Assembly: GCF_030758935.1 (NCBI RefSeq)
Contig: NZ_CP132333.1
Location: 2,480,992 to 2,544,991, forward strand
Reading direction: 5' to 3'
Source of the DNA: Geothrix sp. PMB-07
GTDB taxonomy: Bacteria; Acidobacteriota; Holophagae; Holophagales; Holophagaceae
DNA length: 64,000 nucleotides
In this document: positions 51,429-58,889 of the stretch, in pieces
Layout: each line of letters opens with the position of its first letter
How positions within the stretch are numbered: position 1 is the stretch's first letter
Program-made: the position numbers and the translations under genes
The notes under the pieces: generated by a model
The model's database searches: none
Told to the model about the DNA's origin: nothing
The model's input: the letters and a program-made list of their open reading frames with translations, nothing else

Positions 51429-52475
51429 ATGTCTCGACACAAAAACATATATCTTCGTGGTTCCGTATATTATTATCGCTTCGTTGTTAATGAGATGTTG
51501 TACCATAACTCAACACACTGTAAGGATATCGAATCCGCTATTCAAGTATACGAACAGATCTACAAAGAAACTATATTAGGTAATGTTGGCATTAAAAAAA
51601 TTCCTACTTTTAATTTCATTAAGGACAAGTGGCTTGAGAAGCATTGCCACTATTCAGATACGCACATTCGAACGGCTAAAATTTTTTACGATAAACACAT
51701 TTGCCCAGTTTTTGGCAATAAATCTCTAAATCGTATTGACACAGAAATCATATCTGATCTAGTAAATGATTTTCTAAAAACACACTCTAAAGGAAGTACC
51801 AATTCATTAATAAAATACATTAATATTGTATTCAATTATGCTATAGAATTAGAATATATTAAAATCAAACCATACAAAATTAAAAGGCAGAAGCCAGACA
51901 AGAAGCCAAAACAATTAGTGCATATTGACGAAATTAAATCATTTATTGATTTTTGCTATAAAAACCACAAAAGCAAACAAACTCCATTAATGATTACATT
52001 AGGTTTACTTACAGGAATGCGAGAAGGTGAAATTTTAGGTGCTGAATGGTCTTGGTTCAACGAATTAGAGCAAACCCTTACTGTTCATAAATCTAAGACT
52101 GGTGGTTTCAGAAAGATATTTCTAGATAACTACCTGTTCAATAAAATAAAAACATATAAGGCAGAATCAGCTAACTCCCTGCCCACACCGATTCTCATGT
52201 TTCCAGCTAGAGACAAAGGCCAGCATCCCAGAAGCTTTATCACTTGGGCACTTAGGAAGCTTTCAAAGAAATACGGCATGACTGGTAAGTTCTCTGCGCA
52301 CTCTCTGCGTCACTCGTACATATCTAATCAACATGCCAGCGGAACAGCCCTGGCAGACATTCAAGAAATCGTCGGACATGAAAACCTAGAGACTACGGCT
52401 GGGTACATCCATGCAAATGTCAAAAGACAGAAGGAAGCACAAGACAGACTTTCCAAGCTTGCTAACCTTGCATGA
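51429..52475 (+). CDS. int: tyrosine-type site-specific integrase
   Basis: 348 residues. A short N-terminal arm-binding region and a core-binding domain (about 60-150) precede the catalytic domain, with all key residues: Arg in TGMREGE (about 198), His-x-x-Arg in HSLRHSY (about 291-294), His in VGHENLE (about 315) and Tyr in TAGYIH (about 326). It sits 95 bases from attR, as in many islands. AT-rich codons. It presumably catalyses integration at TTCCACGGAGGTAAGTGAT, which is not a tRNA gene. Confidence 0.93.
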   Translation: MSRHKNIYLRGSVYYYRFVVNEMLYHNSTHCKDIESAIQVYEQIYKETILGNVGIKKIPTFNFIKDKWLEKHCHYSDTHIRTAKIFYDKHICPVFGNKSLNRIDTEIISDLVNDFLKTHSKGSTNSLIKYINIVFNYAIELEYIKIKPYKIKRQKPDKKPKQLVHIDEIKSFIDFCYKNHKSKQTPLMITLGLLTGMREGEILGAEWSWFNELEQTLTVHKSKTGGFRKIFLDNYLFNKIKTYKAESANSLPTPILMFPARDKGQHPRSFITWALRKLSKKYGMTGKFSAHSLRHSYISNQHASGTALADIQEIVGHENLETTAGYIHANVKRQKEAQDRLSKLANLA

Positions 52476-52497
52476 ACACACCAGACAAAGACACTTG

Positions 52498-52513
52498 CAG
52501 ATCTGAACACACC
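52498..52513 (+). repeat. candidate integrase arm-type site, right
   Basis: CAGATCTGAACACACC, identical to 39683-39698, 57 bases inside attR. A partial copy (TGAACACACC) lies at 52473-52482, at the end of the integrase gene. Confidence 0.5.
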
Positions 52514-52570
52514 TTGTCTCCCGTCCAGCCTTAATACTTGAAAACAAAGGTGCTAACTTAGGCGATCATA

Positions 52571-52589
52571 TTCCACGGAGGTAAGTGAT
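52571..52589 (+). repeat. attR, 19-bp direct repeat
   Basis: TTCCACGGAGGTAAGTGAT, identical to attL. This copy supplies the ribosome site GGAGG and the first two bases of the ATG of the DUF350 gene. Confidence 0.92.
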
Positions 52590-52806
52590 GTTCACGAACC
52601 AGCTGCTGCACCAGCTCCTCGTCGCTGCCGTCTTCTCTGCCCTGGGTCTCGTCATTCTGGGTGTGGTGTGGCTGATCCTCATCAAGGTGCTGCCCTTCTC
52701 GCTCCGCAAGGAGATGGAGGATGACCAGAACACGGCCCTGGGCATCGTCCTGGGCTGCCTCATCCTCGGCATCAGCATCATCATCGCCGCCGCAATTCAT
52801 GGGTGA
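52588..52806 (+). CDS. DUF350-family membrane protein
   Basis: 72 residues with two membrane helices (about 8-32 and 50-70; ALGIVLGCLILGISIIIAAA) and a short charged loop EMEDDQN, the pattern of one DUF350 unit. The GGAGG site and most of the start codon lie in attR. Before the island arrived this gene would have begun within the stop codon of the 59-residue gene, so it belongs to the DUF4178 operon although 13 kb now separate them. Function unknown; the family accompanies polyamine and PspA-type membrane genes. Confidence 0.8.
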   Translation: MFTNQLLHQLLVAAVFSALGLVILGVVWLILIKVLPFSLRKEMEDDQNTALGIVLGCLILGISIIIAAAIHG

Positions 52807-52809
52807 TAG

Positions 52810-53226
52810 GCCACAGATGAACACGGATGAACACGGATTGGATGCCGTGTGTGAAGCCGTGATCGGGGCGGCATTCCAGGTGAGCAACACCTTGGGGGCA
52901 GGATTCCTAGAAAAGGTCTATGAGAACGCTCTCGCTCATGAACTGAGGAAATCGGGGCTCCCCGTGGCGCAGCAATACCCGATCAAGGTGATGTATGACG
53001 GGGTGGTCGCAGGAGAATATGTCGCAGACCTGTTGGTGGCGGGCTCCATCCTTGTGGAACTGAAATGTGTCAAAGCCATCGAGGATATTCACCTTGCTCA
53101 GTGCATCAACTATCTACGTGCAACGGGTCTCAGGCGCGGTCTGATCCTCAACTTCCAATTTCCCAAAGTCGGCATCAAGCGAGTCTCTCTATGACCCATC
53201 CGTGTTTATCCGTGTTCATCCGTGGC
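52810..53226. mobile_element. GxxExxY gene flanked by inverted copies of the dispersed palindrome
   Basis: A 417-bp unit with 29-base inverted ends (52810-52838 and 53198-53226, two mismatches, GCCACAGATGAACACGG outermost). The enclosed reading frame begins inside the left end and stops four bases before the right end. Gene-less palindromes with the same arms are at 19,999-20,070 and 35,259-35,335. The layout suggests an autonomous element with non-autonomous derivatives. This is inference; no target duplication is evident. Confidence 0.5.
52817..53194 (+). CDS. GxxExxY protein (PD-(D/E)XK nuclease-like)
   Basis: 125 residues. The family signature is at about 29-35 (GFLEKVY) and the nuclease-like Asp...Glu-x-Lys at 71 and 81-83 (VADLLVAGSILVELKC), matching the PDDEXK_3/GxxExxY family. 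Its first codons (MNTDEHG) are encoded by the left inverted repeat; an earlier in-frame ATG at 52799 overlaps the DUF350 stop. No ribosome site is clear, so it might be read by coupling to DUF350. Biochemical function of the family is unknown to me. GC-rich like the chromosome. Confidence 0.75.
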   Translation: MNTDEHGLDAVCEAVIGAAFQVSNTLGAGFLEKVYENALAHELRKSGLPVAQQYPIKVMYDGVVAGEYVADLLVAGSILVELKCVKAIEDIHLAQCINYLRATGLRRGLILNFQFPKVGIKRVSL

Positions 53227-54763
53227 TAATTCGGTTCTTAACAATCCCGCACCCCAGCCCACGCTCAAGGCGCCGCTGCTCTTCATCAGCGTGCTGCTCA
53301 TCGCCTCCTGCGGGCTGATCTACGAGCTGGTGGCGGGGACGCTTTCCAGCTACCTGCTGGGGGATTCGGTCACGCAGTTCTCCACGGTCATCGGCGTCTA
53401 CCTCAGCGCCATGGGCCTGGGCTCCTGGCTGTCGAAGTTCCTGCAGCGCGGTCTGGCCCGACGCTTCGTGGATCTGGAATTGGCCGTGGCCCTGGTAGGT
53501 GGTTTCTCGGCCCCCATCCTCTTCCAGGCCTTCGCCCACACCCATGCCTTCCGGGTGGTGCTCTATGGCGAGGTGATGGCCGTGGGCACGTTGGTGGGCC
53601 TGGAGATCCCCATCCTCATGCGCATCCTGCAGGACCAGGTGCGTTTCAAGGATCTGATCGCGGGCGTGCTTACCCTCGACTACATCGGCGCCCTGTTCGC
53701 CTCGCTGCTCTTCCCCCTGCTGCTCATGCCCAAGCTGGGCCTGGTGCGCACCAGCCTGCTCTTCGGCCTCCTGAACGCCGCCGTGGGGCTCTGGTCCACC
53801 CATCTGCTGCAGTCCCAGCTGGGCCCCACGCGCATGATCCGCCTGCGCTGTGCGGTGGTGATGGCATTGCTGGCTGTGGGCCTGGTATTCGCCGGGAAAT
53901 TCACTCTGGCCGTGGAAGAGGAGATCTTCGCGGACGAGATCGTCTACGCCAAGGACAGCGCCTATCAGCGCATCGTGCTCACCCGCGGCCGGGGCAGCTT
54001 TCAGCTCTTCCTCAACGGCAATCTGCAGTTCTCCAGCGCCGATGAATACCGCTACCACGAGGCCCTGGTGCATCCTGCCTTCGGCCTGCGCCCGGAGGCG
54101 AAGCGCGTGCTGATCTGCGGCGGCGGCGATGGCCTGGCCGTGCGCGAAGTTCTGAAGCATCCCTCCGTGCAGGAGGTCGTGCTGGTGGATCTCGATCCAG
54201 CCATGACCGACATGGCCCGCAAGCAGCCCATGGTACGCCAGCTCAACGGCGCCGCCCTGGAGGATCCCCGGGTGAAGGTGGTGAACGCCGACGCCATGGT
54301 GTGGCTGCAGGAAGCCACCGCCGCGCCCTTCGACCTCGCCTACGTGGATTTCCCCGATCCCAACACCTACGCCCTGGGCAAGCTCTACACGTCGCGCTTC
54401 TACCGTCTCCTGCAGCGCCGCCTGACGGAGGACGCCATGATCACGGTGCAGAGCACGTCGCCCCTCATGGCGCGGCAATCGTTCTGGTGCATCGCCGCCA
54501 CCATGGAGTCGTCCGGCCTGAAGGTGCGCCCCTACCACCTGGCCGTGCCCTCCTTCGGCGTCTGGGGTTTCGCCTTGGCTTCGAAACGCGATTTCGACGT
54601 GCCCACCCATGTGCTGCCGGGCCTTCGCCACCTCTCCGATGAAGCCACCACGGCCATGTTCGCCTTCCCCAAAGACATGGACCGCGTCCCCACGGAAGTG
54701 AACCGCCTGGACAACCAGGTGCTGGTGCACCTCTACGCCCGGGAATGGCGGCGATGGTCGTGA
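53222..54763 (+). CDS. membrane-bound spermidine/spermine synthase-like aminopropyltransferase
   Basis: 513 residues. The N-terminal about 230 residues form six or seven membrane helices (LLFISVLLIASCGLIYELVAGTLSSYLLG). The C-terminal part is a polyamine synthase domain with QRIVLTRGRGSFQLFLNGNLQFSSADEYRYHE and the SAM-type loop RVLICGGGDGLAVREVL (about 295-312), then YVDFPDPN. The start I use is GTG 53222, lying in the last bases of the palindrome end with no ribosome site, so the element may have replaced the original leader. It follows DUF350 in the DUF4178 operon. Confidence 0.85.
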   Translation: MANSVLNNPAPQPTLKAPLLFISVLLIASCGLIYELVAGTLSSYLLGDSVTQFSTVIGVYLSAMGLGSWLSKFLQRGLARRFVDLELAVALVGGFSAPILFQAFAHTHAFRVVLYGEVMAVGTLVGLEIPILMRILQDQVRFKDLIAGVLTLDYIGALFASLLFPLLLMPKLGLVRTSLLFGLLNAAVGLWSTHLLQSQLGPTRMIRLRCAVVMALLAVGLVFAGKFTLAVEEEIFADEIVYAKDSAYQRIVLTRGRGSFQLFLNGNLQFSSADEYRYHEALVHPAFGLRPEAKRVLICGGGDGLAVREVLKHPSVQEVVLVDLDPAMTDMARKQPMVRQLNGAALEDPRVKVVNADAMVWLQEATAAPFDLAYVDFPDPNTYALGKLYTSRFYRLLQRRLTEDAMITVQSTSPLMARQSFWCIAATMESSGLKVRPYHLAVPSFGVWGFALASKRDFDVPTHVLPGLRHLSDEATTAMFAFPKDMDRVPTEVNRLDNQVLVHLYAREWRRWS

Positions 54764-54781
54764 GTCCAAAGAGAAAGATGG

Positions 54782-54923
54782 GGTCCACGGATTTCACAGA
54801 TTCCACAGATGAACACGATCGCTTCTTCAAGCCCATCAGGACCCAATCCCCCATGCGGAACCAGCAGATCAAGCGACGACTCCTGCATCTGAATCTGTGT
54901 GAATCAGTGGAATCTGTGGATCC
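54782..54923. repeat. imperfect palindrome, CACAGATTCCACAG type
   Basis: The left arm (54782-54812) reads GGTCCACGGATTTCACAGAT onward; the right arm (54891-54922) is an imperfect reverse complement, ending GGAATCTGTGGATCC. The centre is about 80 bases. It fills most of the 223-base gap between the synthase and FAD oxidoreductase genes; a T tract follows it, so it may also terminate. Confidence 0.6.
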
Positions 54924-54986
54924 ATCCTTTTTTTCATCGGCACCATCTGTGGTTTCAAATTTCGCCCATCGGCTTCAGGCTTTGCC

Positions 54987-56594
54987 ATGAGGCGCCGCGA
55001 CTTCCTTGCATCGGCGGCCCTTTCTGCGGTTCCCCTCGCCTGCCGCCGCAAGCCCGAGTTTCCCTTCTCAGGCGAGCTGGTAGGCCCGGATCTGCCCCTG
55101 GGCCACTGGGTGCGGGGTGGCGCCTTTGCGGAGCCCAAACAGTTCGAGCCCATCTCCGTGCTCGTGGTGGGCGGCGGCGTGGCAGGCCTCAGCGCGGGCT
55201 GGCGGCTGGCGGGCGCGGGCTTCGAGGATTTCAAGGTGCTGGAGCTGGAGCGCGATCCCGGTGGAACGTCGCGCTCGGGCCGCAACCACGTGAGCCCTTT
55301 TCCCTGGGCCGCCCACTACCTGCCCGTGCCGGATCGCGGCAATCACGCCGTGCTGCGCCTGCTCGATGAGTGCGGCGTGCTGGAAGGTTTCAATGCCAAG
55401 GGCGATCCCCGCTTCGCGGAAGAGGCCACCGTGCGCGCGCCCGAAGAGCGCATCTTCGCCTTCGGCCAGTGGTGGGAGGGCCTCTACCTGCGCGCCGGGG
55501 CCAGCGCCGAGGACGAGCGCCAATACCACGCCTTCTTTGCAGAAGTGGATCGCTGGGCCGCCTTCCGGGATGCCCAGGGCCGCCCGGCCTTCAGCATTCC
55601 GCGCTCCCGCTGTTCCGATGCCCCCGAGGCCCGGGCCCTCGATGGCCTCTCCATGGCGGCGTGGCTGGATGCCCGTGGGCTCACCTCGCCGCGCCTGCGC
55701 TGGCTGCTGGACTACGCCTGCCGTGACGACTATGGCTCCCGCCTCGACACCACCAGCGCCTGGGCTGGGCTCTTCTATTTCGCCGCTCGCAAACAGGGGC
55801 CCGGCGAGGATTCGCGCCCCCTGCTCACTTGGCCCCAGGGCAACGGCTTCCTGGTGGAGCATCTGCGCCGGGCCTGCGGCGAGCGCCTCCACTGCGGCAC
55901 CCTGGCCACTGCCATCCGTCAGGAGGGAAATGATCTCCTGGTCACCGCCTGGGACAACCTCCAGCAGCGGCGCCTCGGGTGGCGCGCCAAGCGGGTGATC
56001 TTCGCGGGCCCCCAGCATGCGGCCCGGCACGTGATCGAAGGCCTTGAGGCGGCGCGCCCCGCTTCGACCCGCATCCACAACGCGCCCTGGCTGGTGGCCA
56101 ACCTCACCCTCCGCGCCCGCCCTGCGGAACCGGCCTTCCCGCTGGCCTGGGACAACGTGCTGCGCGACAGCGAGGCTTTGGGCTACGTGGTGGCCACCCA
56201 TCAAAGCCTGCGCGACTACGGGCCTAGCGTTTGGACCTGGTACCGGCCTTTCGCCGGTCCGGATTGCGAGGCCGAGCGCGCCCGTTTGCGGGCCATGGAT
56301 TGGGCCGCCTGCGCGCGCATGGTCATGGCGGATCTGCGCCCCGCCCATCCCGATCTGGAAGGCCTGGTGGCGCGTCTCGACGTCATGCGCTGGGGCCACG
56401 CCATGGTGCGGCCGGCACCAGGCCTGCTGTGGGATCCCGCCTTCCTGGCTCTGAGCCAGCCCTTCGGCGGCATCCATTTCGCCCACACAGAACTGAGCGG
56501 CGTGGCGCTCTTCGAGGAGGCCCAGGATCACGGCATCCGCGCCGCGGAGGAAGTGCTCTCAGCGCTGGGTCGGCCCGGGGGCAGCTGGCGCTAG
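54987..56594 (+). CDS. exported FAD-dependent amine oxidase-like protein
   Basis: 535 residues. The N terminus MRRRDFLASAALSAVPLAC combines a twin-arginine motif and a lipoprotein-type Cys (about 19), so it is exported folded and probably anchored. The FAD-binding dinucleotide fold follows (SVLVVGGGVAGLSAGWRLAGAG, about 58-79; LELERDPGGTSRSG). The C-terminal FGGIHFAHTELSG is the second FAD contact. By context it may oxidise polyamines made by the upstream synthase-like protein. Its 3' end overlaps the convergent phosphatase gene by 36 bases. Confidence 0.78.
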   Translation: MRRRDFLASAALSAVPLACRRKPEFPFSGELVGPDLPLGHWVRGGAFAEPKQFEPISVLVVGGGVAGLSAGWRLAGAGFEDFKVLELERDPGGTSRSGRNHVSPFPWAAHYLPVPDRGNHAVLRLLDECGVLEGFNAKGDPRFAEEATVRAPEERIFAFGQWWEGLYLRAGASAEDERQYHAFFAEVDRWAAFRDAQGRPAFSIPRSRCSDAPEARALDGLSMAAWLDARGLTSPRLRWLLDYACRDDYGSRLDTTSAWAGLFYFAARKQGPGEDSRPLLTWPQGNGFLVEHLRRACGERLHCGTLATAIRQEGNDLLVTAWDNLQQRRLGWRAKRVIFAGPQHAARHVIEGLEAARPASTRIHNAPWLVANLTLRARPAEPAFPLAWDNVLRDSEALGYVVATHQSLRDYGPSVWTWYRPFAGPDCEAERARLRAMDWAACARMVMADLRPAHPDLEGLVARLDVMRWGHAMVRPAPGLLWDPAFLALSQPFGGIHFAHTELSGVALFEEAQDHGIRAAEEVLSALGRPGGSWR

Positions 56595-57095
56595 GTTCTG
56601 CGGGCGCTCCTCCAGCGTGGGCTCGCCCTTGGCGGGAATGCGAACCAGCCAGAGCCGGTCATAGGTGTCCAGCGACCAGTAGGGAATGGGGCCTTTCACG
56701 CCGAGGCCACGCACCAGCTTCTTCATGAGGTCGTGGTGCCAGCAGATGATGACGGTGCGGCCGCGAGGGCCCCGCAGGATCTCCGCCGCCAGCTCCTCCG
56801 AGGCGCCCTTGCCGTGAACGTTGGGCGTCAGCTTGAGGCTGGCCGCGAGCGGGGCCAGCGTCTGCTGGGTGCGCTGCAGGTCAGAGCAGTGGAGTTCCTG
56901 GGGCTTGAAGGCCTGTAGCTGCGGAACCAAAGCCTGGGCGCGGCGCAGCCCTGCCTCCGAGAGGGGCGAGTCACCATCCAACAGGGATTGTCGCTCCGCA
57001 TGGCGCAGCAGGATCACCGTGGTGTCCTGGGCCCAGAGATTGAGAGCCATCGCCATGAACGCGACGAACAGAAAACGACAGAAGCGCAGCGTCAT
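56559..57095 (-). CDS. exported histidine phosphatase (SixA/phosphoglycerate mutase superfamily)
   Basis: 178 residues. A signal peptide (RFCRFLFVAFMAMALNLWAQ) is followed by the catalytic LLRHAERQ (His about 31) and the second His in IICWHHDLMK, with LSEAGLRRAQAL between. The small size and motifs fit the histidine phosphatase superfamily; the periplasmic location suggests a non-signalling role such as a phosphoester hydrolase. ATG 57095 has a G-rich site upstream. The C terminus overlaps the convergent FAD gene, an unusual 36-base tail-to-tail overlap. Confidence 0.75.
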   Translation of the reverse strand: MTLRFCRFLFVAFMAMALNLWAQDTTVILLRHAERQSLLDGDSPLSEAGLRRAQALVPQLQAFKPQELHCSDLQRTQQTLAPLAASLKLTPNVHGKGASEELAAEILRGPRGRTVIICWHHDLMKKLVRGLGVKGPIPYWSLDTYDRLWLVRIPAKGEPTLEERPQNLAPAAPGPTQR

Positions 57096-57428
57096 GGAAC
57101 CCCCGGACTCCCAGCCTAGCGGCCCTGGCGCAGCCTGTGATCCCCGACACATGCCGCCAGCCCGACTTTCCAGTCGGAGCCACCTGGCGCCACCGATTTT
57201 CTCTCATTCACGTCTGACAGAGCGGAGGATGCACACGTCAACCACGTCACGACACTTTACATTCTCACCTTCATGAACCCATTGGAATACCGCTATTCCC
57301 TTGACCTGCCCCTTCCAGAAGCGTGGCATTGAATCCACTTTCTTCGTCCATTCCGATACGTGCCATGAGCCTCTCCGCCCCTGCGGGTGGAGATGCCGAA
57401 GCCATCCATCAGTGCCGGAGGTGCAGCC
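57096..57428. promoter_or_regulatory. divergent promoter region upstream of the cytochrome operon
   Basis: 333 bases without a gene between the phosphatase and cytochrome genes, which diverge from here. It must hold promoters for both. A tandem motif CACGTCAACCACGTCA is at 57234-57249 and could be a regulator site. No terminator-like hairpin stands out. Confidence 0.4.
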
Positions 57429-57974
57429 ATGAACCACCGCCTGACCATCACCGCGTTCATGAGCCTGTTCCTGCTGGCGGTCCACGCCGCCGCCGTGGAG
57501 CCCAAGCCAAAGGGCGAACCCGCAGCCCAGGAGGGCATCCAGGTGCCCAAGCCCCCCTTTTCCGAGGGCGTTTTTCCCTGCACTGCCTGCCATGACGGCA
57601 AACAGTTGAAGGTGAACCCGCAGCGGCGCGACCTGGCCATGCATGACGAGATCAAACTGAACCACGGCCCCGAAAGCCGCTGGTGCCTGGACTGCCACGA
57701 TGCCAACAACCGCGACAACCTGCACCTGGCCAGTGGCGAGAAGGTGCTGTTCACCGAATCCTACAAGCTCTGCGGCCAGTGCCACGGCGACAAATTCCGG
57801 GATTGGCGCGTGGGCATCCATGGCAAGCGCACCGGGAGCTGGAACGGCGCCAAGCAATATCTGCTCTGCGTCCACTGCCACAACCCGCATGCACCCCACT
57901 TCGCGCCCCTCAAACCCATGCCGCCCCCCACCCGGCCCGAGGCCATTCAGCTCAAGAAAGGGGGCGCCCTATGA
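57429..57974 (+). CDS. periplasmic tetraheme cytochrome c
   Basis: 181 residues with a signal peptide (cleavage near HAAAV) and four CxxCH heme sites at about 51, 86, 115 and 147 (CTACH, CLDCH, CGQCH, CVHCH). Additional His residues can act as distal ligands. GGAGG precedes ATG 57429. It is the first gene of a three-gene operon with an exported Fe-S protein and an NrfD-type membrane protein, coupled by an ATGA overlap. It probably exchanges electrons between the quinone pool module and other periplasmic cytochromes. Confidence 0.88.
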   Translation: MNHRLTITAFMSLFLLAVHAAAVEPKPKGEPAAQEGIQVPKPPFSEGVFPCTACHDGKQLKVNPQRRDLAMHDEIKLNHGPESRWCLDCHDANNRDNLHLASGEKVLFTESYKLCGQCHGDKFRDWRVGIHGKRTGSWNGAKQYLLCVHCHNPHAPHFAPLKPMPPPTRPEAIQLKKGGAL

Positions 57975-58885
57975 CGGATCTGACACCCATGCAGCCCCAG
58001 GAGGAAACGGGCCCCAGCCGTCGCCAGTTCCTCGGCACCGCCGTGGCTGCCATGGCCACGGCCCTGACGGGTTGCGGCAAGCTCAGCAAAGAGGAATTCC
58101 TCCAGCACAACTTCCGTGAGCTTTCCAAGGATGAAATCCAGACCATCATCGCGAGGCTCGAAAGCGAGTACATGGAGAAATTCAAGAAGGCGGTGAAGGT
58201 CACCAACGAACCCGCCCTGCCCGGCGTGATCTTCGGCTACGCGCTGGATCTCAGCCGCTGCGTGGGCTGCCGCCGCTGCGTGCATGCCTGCGTGAAGGAG
58301 AACAACCCGTCGCGGGATCCGGAAATCCAGTGGATCCGCGTGCTGGAAATGGACAAAGAGGAAGGCGTCAACCTTCAGCATGCCGAGCCGTATTACAACC
58401 CCGCCGAAGTGCCCCGTGAAAGCCACTTCTACATGCCCGTGCAGTGCCAGCAGTGCAAGAAGCCGCCCTGTGTGAAGGTATGCCCTGTCGGTGCCACCTG
58501 GAAGGAGAAGGACGGCATCGTGGTGGTGGACTACAACTGGTGCATCGGCTGCCGCTACTGCATGGCCGCCTGCCCCTACGGCGCTCGCCACTTCAACTGG
58601 GGCGAGCCGCACCTCGACAGCAGGGACGTGAACCCCGATACCCACTACCTGGGCAACCGGCCCCGCCCCAAGGGGGTGGTGGAGAAGTGCACCTTCTGCG
58701 TCCAGCGCACCCGCAAGGGCCTGTACCCCGCCTGCGTGGAGGTCTGCCCGACGGGCTCACGCAAGTTCGGCAACCTGCTGGACCCCAAGAGCGAGATCCG
58801 CCAGGTGCTGGAGCACAAGCGCGTCTTCAAGTTCAAGGAGGACCTGAACACCCAACCCACCTTCTTCTACTTCTACGGGGTGTGA
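57971..58885 (+). CDS. exported 4Fe-4S ferredoxin-type electron transfer subunit
   Basis: 304 residues. A twin-arginine signal (PSRRQFLGTAVAAMATALTGC) ends in a possible lipoprotein Cys. Four Cys clusters follow: CVGCRRCVHAC, CQQCKKPPCVKVCP, CIGCRYCMAACPYG and CTFCVQR...CVEVCPTG, as in the DmsB/HybA/DsrO family with four [4Fe-4S] clusters. It overlaps the cytochrome stop by four bases, and the NrfD-type gene follows four bases after its stop. It passes electrons between the membrane subunit and the cytochrome. Confidence 0.9.
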   Translation: MTDLTPMQPQEETGPSRRQFLGTAVAAMATALTGCGKLSKEEFLQHNFRELSKDEIQTIIARLESEYMEKFKKAVKVTNEPALPGVIFGYALDLSRCVGCRRCVHACVKENNPSRDPEIQWIRVLEMDKEEGVNLQHAEPYYNPAEVPRESHFYMPVQCQQCKKPPCVKVCPVGATWKEKDGIVVVDYNWCIGCRYCMAACPYGARHFNWGEPHLDSRDVNPDTHYLGNRPRPKGVVEKCTFCVQRTRKGLYPACVEVCPTGSRKFGNLLDPKSEIRQVLEHKRVFKFKEDLNTQPTFFYFYGV

Positions 58886-58889
58886 AACC

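Larger units (their letters stand above)
39538..52589. mobile_element. 13-kb AT-rich integrative island with integrase, resolvase and DRT3 defence cassette
   Basis: A block clearly richer in A and T than either side, bounded by the perfect 19-base repeat TTCCACGGAGGTAAGTGAT at 39538 and 52571. It encodes a tyrosine recombinase and excisionase-like protein at the right end, a serine resolvase, a possible primase-type replication protein, an HTH regulator, a caspase-like protein, two reverse transcriptases and several unknown proteins. No relaxase, type IV secretion or phage structural genes are seen, so it is neither an obvious conjugative element nor a full prophage. A satellite-like or mobilised defence island fits best. 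Confidence 0.9.

Noticed and set aside
39538-52589. tRNA-targeted integration
   Set aside because: The 19-bp repeat does not resemble a tRNA 3' end, and the only tRNA in the window is at 23.2 kb.
53216-54769. 517-codon leftward frame opposite the aminopropyltransferase-like gene
   Set aside because: His-rich antisense translation without motifs; the rightward protein has membrane helices and a GGGDG loop.
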